A DNA stretch of 64,000 nucleotides, from NCBI RefSeq assembly GCF_014192645.1, contig NZ_JACHYE010000003.1, positions 124,001 to 188,000 of the forward strand. Reading direction: 5' to 3'. Shown here piece after piece: positions 1-9,343 of this stretch. A model generated the notes under the pieces. That model did no database searches. It had not been told where the DNA came from and saw only the letters and a list, made by a program, of their open reading frames with translations. Position 1 is the first letter of the stretch; every line of letters begins with the position of its first letter. A program made the position numbers and the translations under genes. This DNA is from Herbaspirillum sp. Sphag64. GTDB lineage: Bacteria; Pseudomonadota; Gammaproteobacteria; Burkholderiales; Burkholderiaceae_D.

Positions 1-450
1 CTTAAGCGCCATCGCGACGCGGCTGAGCGCATACGGCTGCGCGGTACTCAGATGCAGGCGCTGATCAAACCGGCGGAAACCGTCTTGACGATGGACGCAC
101 CGATGTCGGATGTGGCCCGGATCTTCATGCAATATCCGGTCAAGTACATCTATATCACTGACCAGGACAATCGCTACCTTGGTGTGGTGGCATTGCAGGA
201 TGTGACTTCGCTGTTGCTGAGCAAAAAGGATCTGGAGTCGCGCCGGGCGGGCGACTTCCTGCGTGCCCATTTTCTGCATGAAGTCACGCCGGACATGTCG
301 CTCGGTGAAGCTTTGCAGCTGTTCCTCGATCATCAGGGGGAACGCTTGCCCGTCATTGCCAGTACCGAAGATCCGCGGCTGCTGGGGGTGGTCTTCAAAA
401 GCTCCCTGCTGGATGCCTATTTCCGCCTGGACCGTGCGGTGCAGTCCTGA
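1..450 (+). CDS. ClC-type chloride channel, C-terminal CBS part (partial)
   Basis: The reading frame is open from the first base, so the gene starts upstream of the window. The visible 149 residues carry two CBS-type repeats: one around 'VKYIYITDQDNRYLGVV' and one around 'ERLPVIASTEDPRLLGVV'. The preceding basic stretch, 'RLRGTQM', is typical of the linker after the membrane part of ClcB-like voltage-gated chloride channels of Burkholderiales. CBS pairs sense adenine nucleotides and gate or regulate the channel in this family. Another CBS-tailed transporter is possible because the membrane domain is not visible. A hairpin terminator follows at 485-508. Confidence 0.7.
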   Translation, partial: LKRHRDAAERIRLRGTQMQALIKPAETVLTMDAPMSDVARIFMQYPVKYIYITDQDNRYLGVVALQDVTSLLLSKKDLESRRAGDFLRAHFLHEVTPDMSLGEALQLFLDHQGERLPVIASTEDPRLLGVVFKSSLLDAYFRLDRAVQS

Positions 451-484
451 CAAGCATATTGCCTGATTCTTAATAATAGAACGC

Positions 485-508
485 GCTTGCCCTATTGGCA
501 GGGCAAGC
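485..508 (+). terminator. Rho-independent terminator after the ClC/CBS gene
   Basis: A perfect 9-bp stem (GCTTGCCCT / AGGGCAAGC) with a 6-base loop, followed by a short T-rich stretch. It lies 35 bases after the CBS gene stop and before rlmJ. Confidence 0.7.
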
Positions 509-655
509 TTGTTAAAATGCGTACTCGTTTGTGACGCTGGTCAATCTGCACCATCGCATTCAACTGGTTTCAGCAATTTCAATTGTTTTTACTGTTGGCC
601 GGTTAGCTGGCACGACAATCCATCTTATTTTCACCAGTTTAGGGCCACAGAGTTT

Positions 656-1543
656 ATGTTCAGTTACCGCCATGCCTTCCATGCGGGCAATCATGCCGAT
701 GTGCTTAAGCACATGGTGACCATTCAGTTGCTGCGTTACATGGGGCAAAAAGAGACGCCTTACATGGTTATCGACACGCATGCCGGCGGCGGCGTCTACG
801 CGCTCGATAGCAACTTTGCCAGCAAGAATGCCGAATACGACACCGGTATCGGCCCCCTCTGGGAGCGCACCGATTTACCGCCGGCCGTGGCTGACTATGT
901 GCAAGTGGTCAAGGATCTCAACCCCAGCGGCAAGATGCGTTATTACCCTGGCTCTCCCTACTGTGCCAATGCCGTGATGCGCGAGCAGGACCGGTTGCGC
1001 CTATTTGAGCTGCACCCGAGCGAGAGCAAGATACTAGCTGACAATTTTCGCAAGCTTGACGCCCATGCTGCCGAACAGGGACAACATCCATCGGGACGTG
1101 GCAAGCGCGTCATGATCGGGCGCAGCGATGGTTTTCTCGCGCTCAAGGCATTGTTGCCGCCACCATCGCGGCGCGCGCTGGTGTTGATCGATCCGCCCTA
1201 TGAAGACAAGCGCGACTACCAGCGTGTCAAGGAAACCCTACAGGATGCATTGGTGCGTTTCCCGACGGGAACTTATGCAGTCTGGTATCCAATCTTGCAA
1301 CGCATTGAGTCGAAGCAGTTTGCCGACCGCCTCAAACGCCTCGGTGCCAAGAGCTGGTTAAACGTGACGTTATCGATCAGTTCGCCCTCGCCAGACGGGT
1401 TCGGGCTGCACAGCAGTGGCATGTTTGTGCTCAATCCCTCGTGGACCATGGAAGCGACGCTCAAGGAAGTCATGCCCTATCTCGTCAAGGTGCTCGGACG
1501 TGACAGCGGTGCCGGGTTTGTACTGGAAGCAGGCGAGGGCTGA
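656..1543 (+). CDS. rlmJ: 23S rRNA (adenine(2030)-N6)-methyltransferase RlmJ
   Basis: 295 residues, close to the 280 of E. coli RlmJ, which methylates A2030 of 23S rRNA using S-adenosylmethionine. The N-terminus 'MFSYRHAFHAGNHADVLKH' is the family signature. The catalytic motif IV DPPY is at residues 179-182, followed by 'EDKRDY'. The frame is open further upstream to 509, but those 49 residues do not resemble the family, and the ATG at 656 gives the canonical N-terminus. It stands alone between a terminator and the next gene, as is usual for this housekeeping enzyme. Confidence 0.95.
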   Translation: MFSYRHAFHAGNHADVLKHMVTIQLLRYMGQKETPYMVIDTHAGGGVYALDSNFASKNAEYDTGIGPLWERTDLPPAVADYVQVVKDLNPSGKMRYYPGSPYCANAVMREQDRLRLFELHPSESKILADNFRKLDAHAAEQGQHPSGRGKRVMIGRSDGFLALKALLPPPSRRALVLIDPPYEDKRDYQRVKETLQDALVRFPTGTYAVWYPILQRIESKQFADRLKRLGAKSWLNVTLSISSPSPDGFGLHSSGMFVLNPSWTMEATLKEVMPYLVKVLGRDSGAGFVLEAGEG

Positions 1544-1699
1544 TCTGCGCCTGTAATTTCACAATAGCAACTAGTTGAAATCGGGCGCTTAGTTTCGTAT
1601 ACGCAATAATTCTAGTATTAAAACTACATCACGTCATACAATAGTCAGCTATTTGATTGCTATTTGTCAGCTGTACGAGTTGGGGTAAATTACATCATC

Positions 1700-3013
1700 A
1701 TGTCTGAACCAAGTCTTGAACACATTTCCCCGACGCCTGCGCATGCCCATGATTTCTTCCTGGCACGGCAACCGATCCTGAATCGTGATCAGGAGCTGAT
1801 GGGCTACGAACTACTGTTTCGTACTGCAGCGTCCGGTCCCGCCAATGTGAGTGATGACGTTGCGGCGACGGCATCGGTGATTGCCCACGCTTCCGAGCTG
1901 GGCCTCAATAACGTGATCGGCAGCTTGCACGGCTTTATCAACGTCGATGCGACCGTATTGATGAGCGACTTCATCAATTTTCTGCCGGCCGATAAGGTCG
2001 TGCTGGAAATCCTCGAAACGGTCAAGGTCAGCCCTGAGCTGATCAAGCGTATCAGCGAGCTCGCGCGTGCCGGATATGTATTCGCACTCGATGACGTGGT
2101 GGCAGAATCGGAAGATATTGCCCAATTGCTCCCCTTGGTGAAGATCATCAAGATCGACGTCATGGATCTGGAGCCCAGCAAACTTCTGAAACTCAGCGTC
2201 AATTTCAAGCGCGCACAGAAGATATTGCTGGCCGAGAAGGTTGAAACGGTCGAGCAGTTCAAGGAATGTCTGACATTTGGCTTTGATTATTTTCAGGGCT
2301 ATTATTTTGCCAAGCCGGTGGTGTTAAAGGGTAAAAAGCTCGAAGCCTCCAAGCTGATCATCATGCATCTGCTAACGCTGCTGGTGCGCAATGTCGACAA
2401 TGGTGAAATCGTTCGCTATGTCAAACGCGATGTCGCACTGAGCCTGACGTTGCTGCGCCTGGTCAATACCCCTGTTTATGGTTTTTTGAAGCAGATTGAT
2501 TCGCTTGGTCAGGCGCTGATCGTGCTGGGGCGCCGGCAACTCAAGCGCTGGCTGCAGATCCTGCTGTTTGCCAATAACGAAAAAGGTCGTGCGCATGCGG
2601 TCTCGCCGTTGCTGATCATGGCAGCAACACGCGGCAAGATGCTGGAGCTGATCGCTGAAAAAATTCGGCCAGGGCGCCGCAAAGTCTCTGAAATTGCCTT
2701 CACGGTTGGGATCATGTCTCTCATTGATGCCTTGTTTGGCATGGAGATGGAAACCATTCTTGGTCAGATTTCAGTCAGTGAAGAGATTCGTGAAGCCTTG
2801 CTGACCCGCTCCGGATTCTTTGGTGACATCCTGCAACTGGGGGAAAGCATCGAGCGTGGCGACAAGAGTAGCGCCGAAGTCACTGAATTACTGCGCACCT
2901 TCGAATTGACCGTGGATGAGTTTTACGAACTCGAAAAGCAGGCTTTTGAATGGGGTAACAGTATTTCCGCCAACATGGGCGCGCCGCCGAGCGGAAAGGA
3001 ATCAGCTGCCTGA
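1700..3013 (+). CDS. EAL-HDOD signalling protein (YuxH-like)
   Basis: 437 residues. The N-terminal half (about 20-205) is an EAL-like domain beginning 'FLARQPILNRDQELMGYELLFR'-type (the E of the EAL position is residue 37). The second half (about 210-410) is an HDOD domain. In the EAL half the catalytic loop reads 'LDDVVAESE' where active phosphodiesterases have DDFGTG, so cyclic-di-GMP hydrolysis is doubtful and a binding or scaffold role is more likely. Proteins of this build act in motility and c-di-GMP networks; the partner is not visible here. A TTG start at 1664 is open, but the ATG at 1700 begins the conserved part and has a GGGG stretch upstream. Confidence 0.85.
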   Translation: MSEPSLEHISPTPAHAHDFFLARQPILNRDQELMGYELLFRTAASGPANVSDDVAATASVIAHASELGLNNVIGSLHGFINVDATVLMSDFINFLPADKVVLEILETVKVSPELIKRISELARAGYVFALDDVVAESEDIAQLLPLVKIIKIDVMDLEPSKLLKLSVNFKRAQKILLAEKVETVEQFKECLTFGFDYFQGYYFAKPVVLKGKKLEASKLIIMHLLTLLVRNVDNGEIVRYVKRDVALSLTLLRLVNTPVYGFLKQIDSLGQALIVLGRRQLKRWLQILLFANNEKGRAHAVSPLLIMAATRGKMLELIAEKIRPGRRKVSEIAFTVGIMSLIDALFGMEMETILGQISVSEEIREALLTRSGFFGDILQLGESIERGDKSSAEVTELLRTFELTVDEFYELEKQAFEWGNSISANMGAPPSGKESAA

Positions 3014-3039
3014 GCGGCTGTTTCTGCATTTCCCTGAGC

Positions 3040-3621
3040 CTATTCCCGGTCGCGCCTGCGCATCCACTTGCGTACCACTTTGCGCCAGCGCGCAAGCCGT
3101 CCCGACTTACCCCAATACTGACCAAGCCGCGCGATAAAACGACGGGTGGTGGCGTGCAAGGCTGCCATGCCCGCCGCAACCCTTTGCCACGCGGCGGTCG
3201 CATGTAACTGGGCGATCATCCGGTCTTTGAAGCGCAGCAAGGCATCGCGCCAGCGCACAAACCACGGCAAAGACGACAAGGACTGTTCCGTCAAGCCATA
3301 CAGGCGAGCCACTAGCGCCGTACCCAGCACCTTGGCTACGAGCACGATCAATACGCCGGTGGTCGGATGTCCATGCGTCATGGACAGCAAGGCCAGCACC
3401 TTGACCGGGATCAGCAGCAGGCTAGGGGCAACAAAAATGGCCAGCGCGGCATACGGCGAGAGCGAAGAAATCCATGCCTCCAGACGCGCAATAATGGCAA
3501 ATAGCGGAAATCTCGCCAATACACGGCGACTGGTACGCCACAGCCATTGTTCAAACAGCAGCAGAATAGCCACGCCGTAAATGAGCGGGGTAATGAGAAG
3601 TTTTTTGAATTTGCGCAGCAA
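3040..3621 (-). CDS. Small membrane protein of unknown function
   Basis: 193 residues, not assigned to a function. Two or three hydrophobic segments are visible (about 8-27 and 55-108, the latter probably two helices). A strongly basic C-terminal tail is rich in Arg and Trp (ending 'RKWMRRRDRE'). This suggests an inner-membrane protein with a cytoplasmic, possibly nucleic-acid- or lipid-contacting tail. It is convergent with the EAL-HDOD gene (26 bp apart) and leaves about 115 bp to the next minus-strand gene. Confidence 0.6.
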   Translation of the reverse strand: MLRKFKKLLITPLIYGVAILLLFEQWLWRTSRRVLARFPLFAIIARLEAWISSLSPYAALAIFVAPSLLLIPVKVLALLSMTHGHPTTGVLIVLVAKVLGTALVARLYGLTEQSLSSLPWFVRWRDALLRFKDRMIAQLHATAAWQRVAAGMAALHATTRRFIARLGQYWGKSGRLARWRKVVRKWMRRRDRE

Positions 3622-3735
3622 GGAAAACCCTTAGAGAAGCCTCAAATACTCACATGGAACGAGGCTTCGCTCTATATGCCGGACGATTGGGCAAAATACA
3701 AGATGCAGAGGCAGCGCGCGTGTAATGTCTTGCGC

Positions 3736-4656
3736 TCAGCGTACCTGACGTTGCCCGATCAGGCGCAACCAGCGGTCACCCCATTTTTCGTCACTCATGC
3801 ATGAAGCGTAATCTGTGACGGTTCTCGCGGCACGTTCCAGGAGCTGGATATCGGCCTCATGCTGACGTGCCACGTGCGGATCTTCGAGGAACAAGACACG
3901 TCGGCAATCATGTTCCAGAATCAGTTCGGCAATTTGCGCATCGCCGCCAAGCGGGCCGCTCAGGAAAGGCTTGACCCAGTTGCGGCCAGCATCACGTCCC
4001 TTGATCTTTTGCGCCAGTTCGTTGAGCAAGCCACCGGTGGTCCCGGTGGCGCAACGGAAGGCAAAGCTGTCTAGCACCTCAAAATGCTTTTCAGCCAGGG
4101 CCAGCATTCTTTGTTTCATCGAATCATGGGCGATCAGTGCAATTCCTTCATTGGCCAGATTGAAGCTGCCATCGAGCGCGGGATCAGGTGCAGCGCCACC
4201 GGCAATCGCCTCCAGCTCAAACCACTCGCGGGCACCGGCCAGTGTCGACAGGAAGGGTTTGCCGTGGATCACGCATTGCCGCTTGAGCGCCACCGCTTCC
4301 GGAAAGGTCGACGACGGATCGACCGGATCAATCAGGTAAATGATCGCATCGAGCTTGCGCGCAGGATCGGCATCGACTACCCGCGACACCAGTTTCATCA
4401 GGCCACCCTGACGACCATAAGGGAAGCGTTCCAGATAAGGATAATCCGGCAATAAGCCCAACTGACCAATTGCATCCAGCGTACGTCCAACTACCACCAG
4501 CTCTGGCTGCAGGGCTTCGATACGTGCACGTGAACCCTTGAGCAGCTGTACCAGCGCCGAGTTGGGCGCATCCTGATGGGCGCGGTTTGCAGCCAGACCA
4601 ATACGGTAGCGGGTAGTAGAAGAAGACGATGAGGAGAACGATGCAATGTCGGACAT
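3736..4656 (-). CDS. Methylglyoxal synthase with a degenerate N-terminal duplicate domain
   Basis: 306 residues, about twice the 152 of E. coli MgsA. The C-terminal half (about 170-300) matches MgsA: 'IALIAHD' with H177/D178/K181, the phosphate loop ATGTTG at 203-208, SGPLGGD at 233-239, and Asp259, His266 and Asp269 in the positions of the catalytic and binding residues. It should convert dihydroxyacetone phosphate to methylglyoxal and phosphate. The N-terminal half (about 17-145) has the same order of segments but with key residues lost: AANR for AHD, VVGRTLDA for ATGTTG, FPYGRQGG for SGPLGGD. It is likely a non-catalytic, perhaps regulatory, copy. An upstream TTG at 4716 is in frame; the ATG at 4656 is preferred. 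Divergent from greB. Confidence 0.8.
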   Translation of the reverse strand: MSDIASFSSSSSSTTRYRIGLAANRAHQDAPNSALVQLLKGSRARIEALQPELVVVGRTLDAIGQLGLLPDYPYLERFPYGRQGGLMKLVSRVVDADPARKLDAIIYLIDPVDPSSTFPEAVALKRQCVIHGKPFLSTLAGAREWFELEAIAGGAAPDPALDGSFNLANEGIALIAHDSMKQRMLALAEKHFEVLDSFAFRCATGTTGGLLNELAQKIKGRDAGRNWVKPFLSGPLGGDAQIAELILEHDCRRVLFLEDPHVARQHEADIQLLERAARTVTDYASCMSDEKWGDRWLRLIGQRQVR

Positions 4657-4865
4657 GTCGGGCCTGAGGCAAGCAATGTTGAGGAAGGATCCTGAGACTT
4701 CAGCGAGTAAATGCAATGATGCAACGATGCAAAGTCATTTTCGCGGACTTTAACATACCGCTACAATGATGCACAGACTCAAGCGGTACGGTCAGCAACA
4801 TAGTCACCAACGTGGTCGACAGCATAGCCACCGCAGGCAATCTCATTCGAACAGGTAACAGCACC

Positions 4866-5423
4866 ATGAACAAAGCATTTGTCAAAGAATCCGACGGTGA
4901 CGATGACGACGCGTTATCGGTACCGGCGATACCCGCAGGCTCCAAAAATTATATGACGCCGCAGGGGCATCAGCGCATCAAGGATGAGCTGCTGCAATTG
5001 ATCGATGTTGCACGTCCGGAAGTGGTGAAAATCGTTTCCTGGGCAGCTTCCAATGGTGACCGTTCTGAAAACGGCGACTACATCTACGGCAAGCGCCGTC
5101 TGCGCGAGATTGATCGACGTATCCGTTTTCTCACCAAGCGTCTCGATCTTGCCGAGGTGGTTGATCCCACCGTCCACCATGGCAATGACCAGATCTTCTT
5201 CGGTGCCACCGTCACGTATGAGAATCAGCACGGTGTAGAGCACACCGTCACCATTGTCGGTATTGATGAGCTCGACCCGCTCAACGGCAAGATCAGCTGG
5301 ATCTCGCCGGTAGCGCGTACCTTGACCAAAGCCCGGGAAGGAGACGAAGTCTTGTTGCAAACACCGTCTGGTGTTGAACAACTGACCATCCTCGCCGTCA
5401 GCTATCCGGCGCCCGCAGCTTGA
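4866..5423 (+). CDS. greB: Transcription elongation factor GreB
   Basis: 185 residues. An N-terminal coiled coil carries the acidic tip motif 'NGDRSENGDY' that enters the RNA polymerase secondary channel, plus the basic 'KRRLREIDRR' patch. A C-terminal FKBP-like domain contains 'GATVTYENQHGVEHTVTIVG'-like strands and the 'ISPVAR' loop. It stimulates transcript cleavage in backtracked polymerase. The first 25 residues are an acidic extension beyond E. coli GreB (158 aa). ATG 4866 begins the conserved 'MNKAFVKE' start; the frame is open to 4812 without family similarity. The DUF3422 gene follows by 56 bp and may be cotranscribed. Confidence 0.93.
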   Translation: MNKAFVKESDGDDDDALSVPAIPAGSKNYMTPQGHQRIKDELLQLIDVARPEVVKIVSWAASNGDRSENGDYIYGKRRLREIDRRIRFLTKRLDLAEVVDPTVHHGNDQIFFGATVTYENQHGVEHTVTIVGIDELDPLNGKISWISPVARTLTKAREGDEVLLQTPSGVEQLTILAVSYPAPAA

Positions 5424-5479
5424 ATGCGCGGCTGCGCGGTAGCAACAACCAGAATTTTGATTTTCCACAAGGATTTTCC

Positions 5480-6817
5480 ATGTCGCTTGTCTACGCTAGT
5501 CTGAATCATCCGCAACGTGTGCCTTTGGCCGCCGAAGCCCATTCACGACCATTTCTGCAATTGAGTGCGCCTGAGAGCCTGAGCCATCTGGCCGTGTATC
5601 TGCGCGATCAGGTCGAGGCCAATCAGCACGGGATCGTGCAACATGGTCTCTTGCGTGAGCTGTGCAAGCATTTCGGGGTGAGTGCGCCGGGCATCGAAGC
5701 CAAGCATTTCTTTCATGACTTCGGCGGCTTTCGCCTGAAGTGGGAGTGCCATACCGAATTCGCCACCTATACTTTTTCCCAGCGCCATGAGCGCACCCTC
5801 AGTATCGAGCAGGCGTTTGCCGAGGTGCCGTTGCATCAGGTACCGCAGCAATGGCTGCTGGCCTTGCAAGGGCAGGTGATGGTGGCTGCCCATGTGGTGC
5901 TGGAGAAAGCTGCTGCGGACACACCGCCAGTGTTTTCAGAGTATTTCGAAGGCAAATTGCTGACCTCCAGCAAGGTCTTGCAAGGTGGTGAAATCTGGAC
6001 CGATTTTTTGATTCAGGCCGATGGCTTCAGCCGCTTTCTGGTCCGCGATATTGATTTGCGCGACATGCAGGGCGGCCGCCTGGTACAACGGATTCTGGAG
6101 ATTGAAACCTACCGCATGATGGCCTTGCTGGGCTTGCCACAGGCACAGCAGGCAGTGCCAGCACTGAACGCCATTGAAAGCGATCTGGCAACACTGACCG
6201 CCGCCATGGTAGAGGTGGATGATGGCGGGCATTCGGTGCACCCGACACCGGCCGACGACGAGCAGATCCTGCAACGCATCACCGGTCTGGCTGCACGTAT
6301 TGAAAAAATTTCACTGCAGAACAGTTATCGTTTTTCAGCCTCACAAGCCTACTTCCGGCTGGTCAAGGCGCGTATCGAAGAGTTGCGCGAAACACGGGTA
6401 GAAGGGGTTCCCACCATCGGCGAATTCATGGAGCGTCGGCTCGCACCAGCCATGGATACCTGCACCTCGGTGGCGCGTCGTCAGGAAGCGCTGGCCGAGC
6501 GCATTGCGCACACCAACGATTTGCTGCGCACCCGGATCGGGATCGTGCAGGAGCAACAGAACCGGCAGATTCTGGAATCCATGAATGCCCGTGCGGCGCA
6601 ACAGTTTCGGCTGCAACAGGCAGTGGAAGGCCTCTCGGTGGCCGCGATTTCTTATTACACGGTGGGTTTGCTGGGCCATGTCGGCAGCGCCCTCAAAGAG
6701 CTTGGCCTGCCCATCAATCCAGAGCTCGCCACCGGCATTCTGGTGCCGGTGTGTGCGGGATTGGTCTGGTTGAGCTTACGGCAGCTGCATAAACGTGTGC
6801 ACAGCAGCGCTCACTGA
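5480..6817 (+). CDS. DUF3422 family membrane-anchored protein
   Basis: 445 residues, recognised as DUF3422 by its start 'NHPQRVPLAAEAHSRP' and by the conserved core 'FLVRDIDLRDMQGGRLVQRILEIETYRM'-type region (about 190-220). The C-terminus has two probable transmembrane helices (about 390-440). A helical segment before them, with 'RIEELRETRVEGVPTIGEFMERR'-like spacing, may form a coiled coil. Function is unknown in the family. ATG 5480 has an AAGGA ribosome site 6 bp upstream; the in-frame ATG at 5420 lacks one. Confidence 0.85.
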   Translation: MSLVYASLNHPQRVPLAAEAHSRPFLQLSAPESLSHLAVYLRDQVEANQHGIVQHGLLRELCKHFGVSAPGIEAKHFFHDFGGFRLKWECHTEFATYTFSQRHERTLSIEQAFAEVPLHQVPQQWLLALQGQVMVAAHVVLEKAAADTPPVFSEYFEGKLLTSSKVLQGGEIWTDFLIQADGFSRFLVRDIDLRDMQGGRLVQRILEIETYRMMALLGLPQAQQAVPALNAIESDLATLTAAMVEVDDGGHSVHPTPADDEQILQRITGLAARIEKISLQNSYRFSASQAYFRLVKARIEELRETRVEGVPTIGEFMERRLAPAMDTCTSVARRQEALAERIAHTNDLLRTRIGIVQEQQNRQILESMNARAAQQFRLQQAVEGLSVAAISYYTVGLLGHVGSALKELGLPINPELATGILVPVCAGLVWLSLRQLHKRVHSSAH

Positions 6818-6862
6818 CATACGGACAGCAGCAGGGATCACATTGCACGGATGAAATGGCAG

Positions 6863-7342
6863 TTACGCTGACTTGGCGACTTGTTCGTCGTTAGCGTTAC
6901 TGCCACGGATAATCCAGACCGGAACAGTGCACTGGTGCATGACCTTTTCGGCCACGCTGCCCAGCATCATTTCGCGATAGCCCTTTTGCCCATGTGAACC
7001 AATGGCGACCATTTCTGCCTTGCAGTCAATCGCATCTTTGACAATGGTGGCTGGAATGTCCCCCGGCGTGATTGGGTTTTCGATGATGCGCACCTGCCCC
7101 TCCAGGCCAGCTGCGACGATACGTTTCTTGGCCTCGAGCAGAATGTGCATCCCGGCTTTCACGAAAGCTTCGTGCAAACCTGGAGGCGCTGCAGTGCCAG
7201 AGTCGTAGAGCAGATAGCTGTTATCGACCACGTGAATCACTTCAACCCGACTTCCTAGCGTTTTTGCCAGACAGATTGCCTCATCTAAGGCTTGAGTAGA
7301 AGTCCTGCTGCCATCTACCGGGACGAGAATTTTTGCATACAT
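6863..7342 (-). CDS. Universal stress protein (UspA family)
   Basis: 159 residues, one Usp domain. It starts 'MYAKILVPVDGS' and ends with the ATP-binding pattern GSHGxxG-(6)-GS followed by 'VMHQCTVPVWII', so it belongs to the nucleotide-binding Usp class. The AGGAG site 7-8 bp before ATG 7342 fixes the start; the upstream 38 codons of the open frame are non-conserved. It is cytoplasmic and typically induced by stasis or oxidative stress. It is transcribed divergently from the methyltransferase gene. Confidence 0.9.
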   Translation of the reverse strand: MYAKILVPVDGSRTSTQALDEAICLAKTLGSRVEVIHVVDNSYLLYDSGTAAPPGLHEAFVKAGMHILLEAKKRIVAAGLEGQVRIIENPITPGDIPATIVKDAIDCKAEMVAIGSHGQKGYREMMLGSVAEKVMHQCTVPVWIIRGSNANDEQVAKSA

Positions 7343-7566
7343 GTGCCACTCCTGAAAATATTGCTCCCTGCGGTTATCGATGAAGTAATTTTTTGTAGTG
7401 CGGCGTGAAATGATTCTAACAAAGAAATCAGACTCTTGACGCGTCCTATGGAACAAGTAGGCCGTCTTGTTGTCGGTTTGTCCGTTTGCATGGCGTCAAC
7501 TGTTACACTGCGGCACAGGAAGTCTCTGTTTCGATTTAAATAAGAATGATTCAAGAAAGTTGCACC

Positions 7567-8745
7567 ATGAGTGAACACCCGACCATCAGCTGGAACGAAG
7601 CAGGCGAGCAGCGTTCCGCGCGATGGCGCTCGGAAGTGGGCAATCCAGCACCTAAACGGGTTGTTATCGCCGACGATACGCTTGCCGCCGATGCTGCCTA
7701 CAAATTGGCATGCGAAGGCACCGCCTTGCTCTGGCGCGGGGATTACCAGAATGCGCGGCAGCTGTTGCAGGCGCTGGCACGTCGCATTGATCGCAAAACA
7801 ACCCGTAGTAGTGTCAAGAAGACTGCTGCCAAGCCAGCCAGCAATTCCAGCGTCGCTGCGCCGGACATGACCCAGAGTTTTCATTTGCATCGTCAGGCAC
7901 AGGCCCAGCGTGCGCGGATTCTGGGCATGCTACTGTTGCCGCTGGCGCCAGACTATCGCCTCAATCTGCGCCGCGCGCCCGATATCAGTCAAGCCTGTAC
8001 GGAGGCTTACGGACCAACCGATGCGATTGACAGCGTGGTGTCGCTACGCGAAGTGCTTGGCTTGATCGGCGCGCACGAATGGCGCAAGAAGGGCGTGCCA
8101 GTGGCAGCACTTGGCGCCACTATTCATCCTTATTACGGTGTCTTTTCGCCCGTGCGTGGTGAATATCTTGATCTGGTAGCACAAGCACCGCTGCCGCCGA
8201 AGGCCACAGAACTTGCCTTTGATATCGGCACCGGCACCGGTGTGCTGGCAGCGCTGCTGGTCCAGCGCGGTGTGCGTAAGGTCATTGCTACTGATCTGAA
8301 TCCCCGCGCGCTCGAGTGCGCCGCTGACAATCTGCAACGGCTAGGAGTTGCAGATCGGGTTGAATTGACGCAAAGCGATCTGTTCCCACCCGACAAAGCA
8401 TCATTGATCATCTGCAATCCACCGTGGGTACCTGCCAAACCAGGGTCTGCCATTGAGGCTGCGGTCTATGATCCCGACAGTCGGATGCTCAAGGGTTTTC
8501 TGGCTGGTTTGCCGGACCATTTGAGCGAGCAGGGCGAAGGTTGGCTGATTCTCTCCGACTTCGCCGAGCACCTTGGTCTGCGCTCGCGAGCAGTATTGCT
8601 GGACCTGTTCGAACAGGCTGGTCTGCGCGTCATTGAGCGACATGATATCAAGCCCCGTCATCCTCGCGCCAGTGATGCAGAAGATCCACTGTATACAGCC
8701 CGCAGCAAGGAAGTGACTTCCCTGTGGCGGCTGGCGTTAAAGTAA
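7567..8745 (+). CDS. Class I SAM-dependent methyltransferase (HemK/RlmG-like NPPW type)
   Basis: 392 residues. The Rossmann-type SAM site is 'DIGTGTGVLAALL' (about residue 220), with the acidic 'ATDLNPRALE' and the substrate motif NPPW (about 281-284), which is typical of N-methyltransferases acting on Gln or exocyclic amines of nucleobases. The N-terminal about 190 residues hold a variable Lys/Ser-rich linker (about 75-105). The substrate cannot be read from the sequence. ATG 7567 is preferred over ATG 7546 because the conserved 'MSEHPTISWNEAGEQRSARW' begins there. Confidence 0.8.
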   Translation: MSEHPTISWNEAGEQRSARWRSEVGNPAPKRVVIADDTLAADAAYKLACEGTALLWRGDYQNARQLLQALARRIDRKTTRSSVKKTAAKPASNSSVAAPDMTQSFHLHRQAQAQRARILGMLLLPLAPDYRLNLRRAPDISQACTEAYGPTDAIDSVVSLREVLGLIGAHEWRKKGVPVAALGATIHPYYGVFSPVRGEYLDLVAQAPLPPKATELAFDIGTGTGVLAALLVQRGVRKVIATDLNPRALECAADNLQRLGVADRVELTQSDLFPPDKASLIICNPPWVPAKPGSAIEAAVYDPDSRMLKGFLAGLPDHLSEQGEGWLILSDFAEHLGLRSRAVLLDLFEQAGLRVIERHDIKPRHPRASDAEDPLYTARSKEVTSLWRLALK

Positions 8746-8799
8746 ACTACACCGATCGAACTGCACCAACTGCACACCATCAACCAAGCGAGGAATGCC

Positions 8800-9315
8800 A
8801 TGAAAAAAACATCCCCATCGACCTTGTTGACTACCGTATTGCTGTGCTTGCTCACGCCGCTGGTAATGGCAGCCACCGTTGGCACCAATAGTGGCACCGG
8901 CAGCACCAGCTCCGCTGCTGCCAAGGCGGCGGCCGCTAGCGCAACCTCTGCTGCTGCCACCAGCGCAGCGACCGGTACCAGCAGTTCCACCACCACGCCG
9001 ACCATTGCGCCTGTGTTGCCGTTTCCGACCAATCAGCCGGATGCTGATAAACCCCTCATCAACACGACTGGTAACTCTTGCCGTTGCCAGGTCAATGAAA
9101 CCAGCGGCAATGCCTGCATGATCTTCATGCGCACCAACGCTGCCGACTGGATCATGAAGAACGCGCCACAGACCCGCATGCGCTCCTCCAACGACGGTCG
9201 TTTCTACGATACGCCATTCGATCTGGCGGCCAGCGCCTGCGCCGGTCGCAAGGTCAATCCCGGTTCCGTGAAGGTGCATTGGCTCGACCGCAGGAGTGCC
9301 ATTCTTGAGTGGTAA
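8800..9315 (+). CDS. Secreted protein of unknown function with Ala/Ser/Thr-rich linker
   Basis: 171 residues. A Sec signal peptide (Lys-Lys start, hydrophobic 'LLTTVLLCLLTPLVMA', cleavage near residue 25) is followed by about 45 residues made almost only of Ala, Ser, Thr and Gly. The last 100 residues form a compact domain with four Cys ('CRCQVNETSGNAC' and one near 'ASACAGRK') that could form two disulfides in the periplasm. No family was recognised. It sits 28 bp before the LysE-type exporter and may be cotranscribed with it. Confidence 0.65.
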   Translation: MKKTSPSTLLTTVLLCLLTPLVMAATVGTNSGTGSTSSAAAKAAAASATSAAATSAATGTSSSTTTPTIAPVLPFPTNQPDADKPLINTTGNSCRCQVNETSGNACMIFMRTNAADWIMKNAPQTRMRSSNDGRFYDTPFDLAASACAGRKVNPGSVKVHWLDRRSAILEW

Positions 9316-9343
9316 GGACGGCTAACAGGTGGAGATGGCACCC

